A DNA stretch of 10,505 bases from Bacteroidales bacterium UBA3742 (GTDB lineage Bacteria > Bacteroidota > Bacteroidia > Bacteroidales > Paludibacteraceae). The DNA lies in assembly GCA_002371785.1 (NCBI GenBank), contig DFGU01000046.1:2902-13406 (forward strand), given 5' to 3'. Made by a program: the position numbers and the translations under genes. Below the pieces are notes generated by a model. That model was not told the origin of the DNA, ran no database searches, and was given only the letters and a program-made list of their open reading frames with translations. Positions 7,080 through 10,505 of this stretch are shown here, piece after piece (the first letter of the stretch is position 1; every line of letters begins with the position of its first letter).

Positions 7080-7152
7080 CGAGAAGTAGCGCAGTTGGTA
7101 GCGCACCACGTTCGGGACGTGGGGGTCGGGCGTTCGAGTCGCCTCTTCTCGA
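7080..7152 (+). tRNA. tRNA-Pro, anticodon CGG
   Basis: A complete cloverleaf can be folded by eye in 73 nt: acceptor CGAGAAG (7080-7086) with CTTCTCG (7145-7151); D-stem GCGC (7089-7092) with GCGC (7101-7104); anticodon stem CCACG (7106-7110) with CGTGG (7118-7122); loop TTCGGGA with anticodon CGG at 7113-7115; and T-arm GGGCG-TTCGAGT-CGCCT (7128-7144). It should read the proline codon CCG. The discriminator base is A7152, and the next bases are CAA, so CCA is not encoded and must be added after transcription. A hairpin terminator starts two bases later. The 5' end overlaps a possible leader hairpin by three bases (7080-7082). Confidence 0.95.
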
Positions 7153-7153
7153 C

Positions 7154-7182
7154 AAAAGGATGGTCTCAATGGCCATCCTTTT
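7154..7182 (+). terminator. Hairpin terminator behind tRNA-Pro
   Basis: AAAAGGATGGTC (7154-7165) pairs with GGCCATCCTTTT (7171-7182), giving a 12-bp stem with one G-U pair and a 5-nt loop. The T4 run closes the stem, as in compact intrinsic terminators. The tsaC ATG lies only 12 bp after the hairpin and no separate tsaC promoter is visible, so termination may be partial. Confidence 0.75.
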
Positions 7183-7194
7183 ACACAAATAGCG

Positions 7195-7788
7195 ATGCGA
7201 TACGAACCGGACGACATAGCTCAGGCACTCGAGACGCTGCGCCAAGGCGGCATCATCGTCTATCCCACCGACACGGTATGGGGGATAGGTTGTGATGCTA
7301 CCAACGCCGAGGCCGTACAACGTATCTACCGGCTCAAGCAACGCGAGGACAGCAAGTCGATGCTCGTGCTCCTGGACGCTCCGGGTAAGCTGCAAGGCTA
7401 CGTACAGGAGGTGCCGGAGATCGCCTGGGACCTGCTGCAGGCCACCGACCACGACGAGGACGCGCCGCAGCGTCCGCTGACCATTATCTATCCGGGTGCG
7501 AAGAACCTGGCCGAAAACCTCGTAGCCGCAGACGGTTCGATAGGCATACGCATCACCTCGGAGCCTTTCAGTCAGGCCCTATGCCAACGGCTGAAACGGC
7601 CTATTGTCTCCACGAGCGCTAATATCAGCGGTCAACCCGCTGCGCGCTTCTACGATGAGATCGACGAGGCAATTCTCACCGGTGCAGACTATGTCTGCCG
7701 CTTCCGGCGCGACGACCAAACGCCTCACGAGCCCAGCAGCATCATCAAACTCGGCCAAGACGGCACGTTCCAAATCATACGCCCATGA
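7195..7788 (+). CDS. tsaC: L-threonylcarbamoyladenylate synthase (TsaC/Sua5/YrdC family)
   Basis: Makes threonylcarbamoyl-AMP from threonine, bicarbonate and ATP, the first step of t6A37 modification in tRNAs that read ANN codons. The 197-residue length fits the YrdC-only (TsaC) form, without the extra Sua5 domain. Visible motifs are the substrate-binding GGIIVYPTDTVWGIGCDA (18-35), the basic KQREDSKSM (48-56), PLTIIYPG (94-101), IGIRIT (116-121) and STSANISGQP (139-148), ending PSSIIKL...IIRP. The start ATG (7195-7197) follows the tRNA terminator by 12 bp. The stop overlaps the next gene by ATGA, which suggests translational coupling. The usual t6A partners TsaB, TsaD and TsaE are not in this window. 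Confidence 0.95.
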   Translation: MRYEPDDIAQALETLRQGGIIVYPTDTVWGIGCDATNAEAVQRIYRLKQREDSKSMLVLLDAPGKLQGYVQEVPEIAWDLLQATDHDEDAPQRPLTIIYPGAKNLAENLVAADGSIGIRITSEPFSQALCQRLKRPIVSTSANISGQPAARFYDEIDEAILTGADYVCRFRRDDQTPHEPSSIIKLGQDGTFQIIRP

Positions 7789-9053
7789 CCCTCAGACGAC
7801 GTCAACAAATATGGTACTTGCTGGCCGACCTGTTCTCCGCCGAACTGGTCTGGCTGCTCTTTCTGGGTTTCCGATGGCTGGTCTATGAGGGTAAGATACT
7901 GAGCATGGAGACGGTGGTGATCCCGGCGTTTAATTTCTACATGCCACTGGTGATCTACCCGCTGGTATGCCTCGTGGTCTATTACCTCTCGGGCTACTAC
8001 CTCCGTCCGTTACAGAAACCGATCCTGCGTGAGCTTTGGCGCACCTCGGCTTCGGCCGCTATCATCAGTACGGTCTTTTTCTTCGCCATTGTGATCGACG
8101 ACCAGGTAGATGACTACCATCGCTACTTCGTCTCGCTGGCCGTGCTCTTCGGACTGCAGTTTGTCGTCAGCTATATCCCTCGCCTCAGCATCACCCTGCT
8201 CAGTCGCCGACGCGGCAAGAAGCGCGTGCAAACTATCCACTCGTTGGACGAAGCCCGTGCGTTGCAGGCCGAGACGGTGGACGAGGTCATCATCGACCTG
8301 CCCCGGGAAGCTAAGGAGGAGGAGATATACGACTATATCAAGTTGCTCTACCCCAAGTCGGTGGAGATTGCCGTACGTCCCCGCTTGTACGACATCCTGA
8401 CCGGTGCCGCACGTATCGATGAGGTGGGAGCACCGCCGCTGGTGCGCATCACGGAGCATAAGATGAGCGACGCCGGCCTGTGTATCAAGCGTGCGGTTGA
8501 CATCGTGGCAGCGTTGCTGACGCTGGTGCTGCTCTCGCCGCTATATGCCTTGCTGGCATTGCTGGTTGCCTTGAGCAGTCGCGGTCCGATATTGTATCGC
8601 CAGGAGCGTATCGGCAAGCACGGCCTGCCCTTCCGCATCCTCAAGTTCCGCACCATGTTTGTCGATGCCGAAGGCGAGACGCCGCAGCTGAGTGCGGACC
8701 ACGACCCGCGTATCACGCCCGTAGGACGCTGGATGCGTCGGTATCGACTGGACGAACTGCCCCAGATGTGGAACATCCTACAGGGCGACATGTCGCTGGT
8801 AGGACCGCGTCCCGAACGCGCCTATTTCATTCGTCAGATCGAGGAACGTGCGCCCTATTACTGCCTCTTGTATAAAGTACGACCGGGACTAACCAGTTGG
8901 GGACCTATCCGCGTCGGCTATACGGATACGATGGATAAGATGGTGGAGCGCCTCAACTGCGATATCGCCTACGTAGAGAATATGTCGCTGGCGCTGGATG
9001 TGAAGATATTGTTCTTTACCGTGGGCGTACTCGTGCGCGGGCAGGGACAATAA
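7785..9053 (+). CDS. Membrane polyprenyl-phosphate sugar phosphotransferase (WcaJ/PglC-like)
   Basis: Likely starts synthesis of a surface glycan by moving a sugar-phosphate from a nucleotide sugar to undecaprenyl phosphate in the inner membrane. The 422 residues contain about four N-terminal membrane segments (roughly 10-33, 51-73, 88-104, 113-131), a short soluble middle part (about 145-228) and a C-terminal sugar-transferase domain (PF02397 type, 234-422). That domain has a re-entrant helix at 236-262, KFRTM (287-291), the catalytic Asp323-Glu324 pair in RLDELPQMWN, GDMSLVGPRPE (334-344) and RPGLTSWG (366-373). The middle part starts abruptly after RRRGKKR and lacks the GxGxxG strand usual in WcaJ-type proteins, which are about 40 residues longer. 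No other polysaccharide gene is nearby, so the sugar cannot be predicted. The ATG overlaps the tsaC stop by 4 bp. Confidence 0.93.
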   Translation: MTLRRRQQIWYLLADLFSAELVWLLFLGFRWLVYEGKILSMETVVIPAFNFYMPLVIYPLVCLVVYYLSGYYLRPLQKPILRELWRTSASAAIISTVFFFAIVIDDQVDDYHRYFVSLAVLFGLQFVVSYIPRLSITLLSRRRGKKRVQTIHSLDEARALQAETVDEVIIDLPREAKEEEIYDYIKLLYPKSVEIAVRPRLYDILTGAARIDEVGAPPLVRITEHKMSDAGLCIKRAVDIVAALLTLVLLSPLYALLALLVALSSRGPILYRQERIGKHGLPFRILKFRTMFVDAEGETPQLSADHDPRITPVGRWMRRYRLDELPQMWNILQGDMSLVGPRPERAYFIRQIEERAPYYCLLYKVRPGLTSWGPIRVGYTDTMDKMVERLNCDIAYVENMSLALDVKILFFTVGVLVRGQGQ

Positions 9054-9057
9054 GGAA

Positions 9058-9660
9058 TTAGAGTTGCCCGGCCGAGACCAGGTTGATGATCCGCTCGGTG
9101 ATACGATCCTTGTCCTCGGCATCGTATTCCTCCTTGAGGTCGTTCTTGAAAAGCTTGGCAACGAATTGCCAGAAATTCGCTACAAATTTATTCTTGTATT
9201 TCTCGATGAGTTCGAAACTGGTGTGCTGACACTCGCGGTCGAGTAGCAGCATGAGCATCTTGCCCTGCGAGGCATACATGCCGCGGAAGTCGTCCTCGTA
9301 CTTATGAAACAGTTCGCGCTCGTACTTGCGAAACCACTTCTTCTGTTCGCGTCGCGTTTCCAGTTTGGCCAACTCCTTGTCGGCATAGATAATGTCCTTT
9401 CGGATGCTGCGCGCATAGGGCAGCGTCTTCTTCACGTCGCGCACCGTGCGCCAGTAGAAGCGCTCCTGCTGCTTGCTCTTGAACTTAAGCGGCGGGTAGA
9501 TATAGACGTCGTGGTGATAGACATGCATCAGGCTGTCGCCGTCCGGCAACTGTTCATAACGCATGTAGGTATGTATCAGTTCACGATCCAAAAAATCGCC
9601 AGCGAGCACGGTTGTGCTCACCGACGATACGAGGAACAATATGTACAGCAGTCGTTTCAT
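9058..9660 (-). CDS. Exported DUF4294 family protein, function unknown
   Basis: A 200-residue protein of unknown function that I assign to the Bacteroidetes DUF4294 family from memory of its pattern. The first 20 residues (MKRLLYILFLVSSVSTTVLA) form a clear signal peptide with likely cleavage before GDF. The mature part is rich in Lys, Arg, Glu and Tyr, with VYIYPPLKFKSKQQERFYWR (52-71), VKKTLPYAR (76-84), a charged helix (about 93-122), GKMLMLLLDREC and FWQFVAKLFKNDLKEEYD near the C-terminus. I chose the ATG at 9658-9660 because it gives the signal peptide; upstream in-frame sequence runs into the proS end and is not credible. It follows proS by 47 bp without a visible promoter, so it is probably co-transcribed with proS. 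It faces the glycosyl transferase gene with 4 bp between stops. Confidence 0.85.
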   Translation of the reverse strand: MKRLLYILFLVSSVSTTVLAGDFLDRELIHTYMRYEQLPDGDSLMHVYHHDVYIYPPLKFKSKQQERFYWRTVRDVKKTLPYARSIRKDIIYADKELAKLETRREQKKWFRKYERELFHKYEDDFRGMYASQGKMLMLLLDRECQHTSFELIEKYKNKFVANFWQFVAKLFKNDLKEEYDAEDKDRITERIINLVSAGQL

Positions 9661-9707
9661 GCGATAGTGGGTCTTACGGACTGCAACGCAACAAATTCTG
9701 TGCCAAA

Positions 9708-10505
9708 TCAATACGAGAGGGCAAAGACCACGCGGCCGGCCGAGGGCTTGCCGGTGACCATACACGTACCGGGTTCGCTATGATGACCCGGCAGGTCGGC
9801 CAACGGGATGCAACGGATCGTAGCCTTGGTGTCGGCCTTGATCTGCTCCTCGGTCTCGGGCGTACCATCCCAGTGGGCCAGGATGAAGCCACCCTTCTTC
9901 ACCTCCTCCTTAAACTCGTCGTACGAGTTGACCTCGCGCGTATTGGCGATGCGGAAGTCGAGGGCTTTCTGGTAGATATTCTGCTGGATATCCTCGAGCA
10001 TCTTCTGGATGCGGGCTACGATACCCTCCAGGCTGACGGTCTCTTTCTCCATCGTGTCGCGACGAGCTATCTCGATGGTGCCGTTCTCCAGGTCGCGTCC
10101 GCCCATAGCCAGACGTACGGGTACGCCCTTCAGCTCATAGTCGGCGAACTTATAGCCCGGCGTGTACTTATCGTCGGTGTCCACCTTGACGCGGATGCCG
10201 AGTGCTTTGAGTTCGTCAGCGATCGGATTCAGTTTCTCCATCAGAGCGGCCAACTGATCCTCCTTCTTATAGATCGGCACGATGACTACCTGGGTCGGCG
10301 CCAGGTTAGGCGGCAGGACGAGTCCGTTGTCGTCGGAGTGGGTCATGATGAGCGCACCCATCAGTCGGGTACTTACGCCCCACGAGGTAGCCCATACGTA
10401 CTCCAGTTTGTTCTCCTTGCTCAGGAACTTGACGTCGAACGACTTGGCGAAGTTCTGACCCAGGAAGTGGCTCGTACCGGCCTGCAGGGCCTTGCCGTCC
10501 TGCAT
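9708..10505 (-). CDS. proS: Prolyl-tRNA synthetase, archaeal/eukaryal-like (type 3) form, 5' part outside window
   Basis: Charges tRNA-Pro with proline. The 265 C-terminal residues are visible; the full enzyme is usually about 490-500. The segment opens inside the class II catalytic core with MQDGKALQAGTSHFLGQNF (motif 2/3 region of short ProRS), then SWGVSTRLMGALIMTHSDDNGLVLPP (motif 3) and the anticodon-binding domain from TQVVIVPIYKK. It ends with the C-terminal domain of this type and the characteristic aromatic terminus RVVFALSY, which reaches toward the active site. The ATG at the right edge is internal, so the gene continues beyond the window. Two of the cysteines expected in zinc-binding homologues remain (RCIP and TCMVTG), while the other two positions look replaced (WDG, VTG). 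Confidence 0.96.
   Translation of the reverse strand: MQDGKALQAGTSHFLGQNFAKSFDVKFLSKENKLEYVWATSWGVSTRLMGALIMTHSDDNGLVLPPNLAPTQVVIVPIYKKEDQLAALMEKLNPIADELKALGIRVKVDTDDKYTPGYKFADYELKGVPVRLAMGGRDLENGTIEIARRDTMEKETVSLEGIVARIQKMLEDIQQNIYQKALDFRIANTREVNSYDEFKEEVKKGGFILAHWDGTPETEEQIKADTKATIRCIPLADLPGHHSEPGTCMVTGKPSAGRVVFALSY

Noticed and set aside
7004..7192. Plus-strand 62-codon frame from ATG 7004 behind an AGGAGG
   Set aside because: It reads through the whole tRNA-Pro and its terminator, and the AGGAGG is too far from the ATG. It is composition-driven, not a credible leader peptide.
7002..7452. Overlapping minus-strand frames across the tRNA with peptides such as GDSNARPPRPERGALPTALL and EATRTPDPHVPN
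   Set aside because: These peptides come from translating the antisense of a tRNA, a known source of false protein annotations.
9661..9765. N-terminal extension of the DUF4294 protein into the proS end
   Set aside because: It would bury a clear signal peptide, and the extension has no protein-like character.
1..10505. Mobile element, prophage, defence or other novel multi-gene system
   Set aside because: All sizeable genes belong to known housekeeping or conserved families. No transposase, integrase, attachment repeats or long terminal inverted repeats were seen.

Overview
The window looks like core-genome DNA from a member of the Bacteroidota, most likely the order Bacteroidales. Three things point there. 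Coding sequence is fairly GC-rich, while the gaps between genes are very AT-rich. Three promoters have the Bacteroidetes form TTTG-N20-TAnnTTTG. The gene set (short thymidine kinase, FloA/NfeD pair, proS followed by a DUF4294 gene, TopA without zinc ribbons) is typical of that group. I cannot name a genus from the sequence alone.

Left block (1-4401, minus strand). Five genes appear to form one transcription unit reading leftwards: nfeD, floA, an omega-amidase-type nitrilase gene, recJ and tdk (cut by the window edge). Gaps are 66 bp, 5 bp, a 1-nt TGATG overlap, and 39 bp. The last gap is filled by a G-rich heptamer array (GGGTTAT) that contains the recJ stop codon and forms the tdk leader.

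Centre (4402-7194). A divergent promoter region (4421-4508) drives the nfeD unit leftwards and topA (DNA topoisomerase I) rightwards. A perfect 10-bp inverted repeat covers the nfeD -7 box. Directly after the topA stop codon lies a third promoter, closely similar in sequence to the other two. It is followed by a leader of about 165 nt, a tRNA-Pro(CGG) gene and a hairpin terminator.

Right block (7195-10505). tsaC (tRNA t6A synthesis) overlaps a membrane phosphoglycosyl transferase gene by 4 bp. Converging on these from the right are proS (3' part only) and a small exported DUF4294 protein gene. The facing stop codons are only 4 bp apart.

Functional themes are DNA topology and repair (TopA, RecJ), nucleotide salvage (Tdk), membrane organisation (FloA, NfeD), translation (tRNA-Pro, ProS, TsaC) and cell-surface glycan initiation. 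I see no insertion sequence, prophage, CRISPR array, defence cassette or new multi-gene system. The points worth a second look are small-scale: the heptamer/G-quadruplex array, the three matching promoters, the palindrome over the nfeD promoter, competing hairpins at the tRNA 5' end, and two proteins lacking an expected domain.
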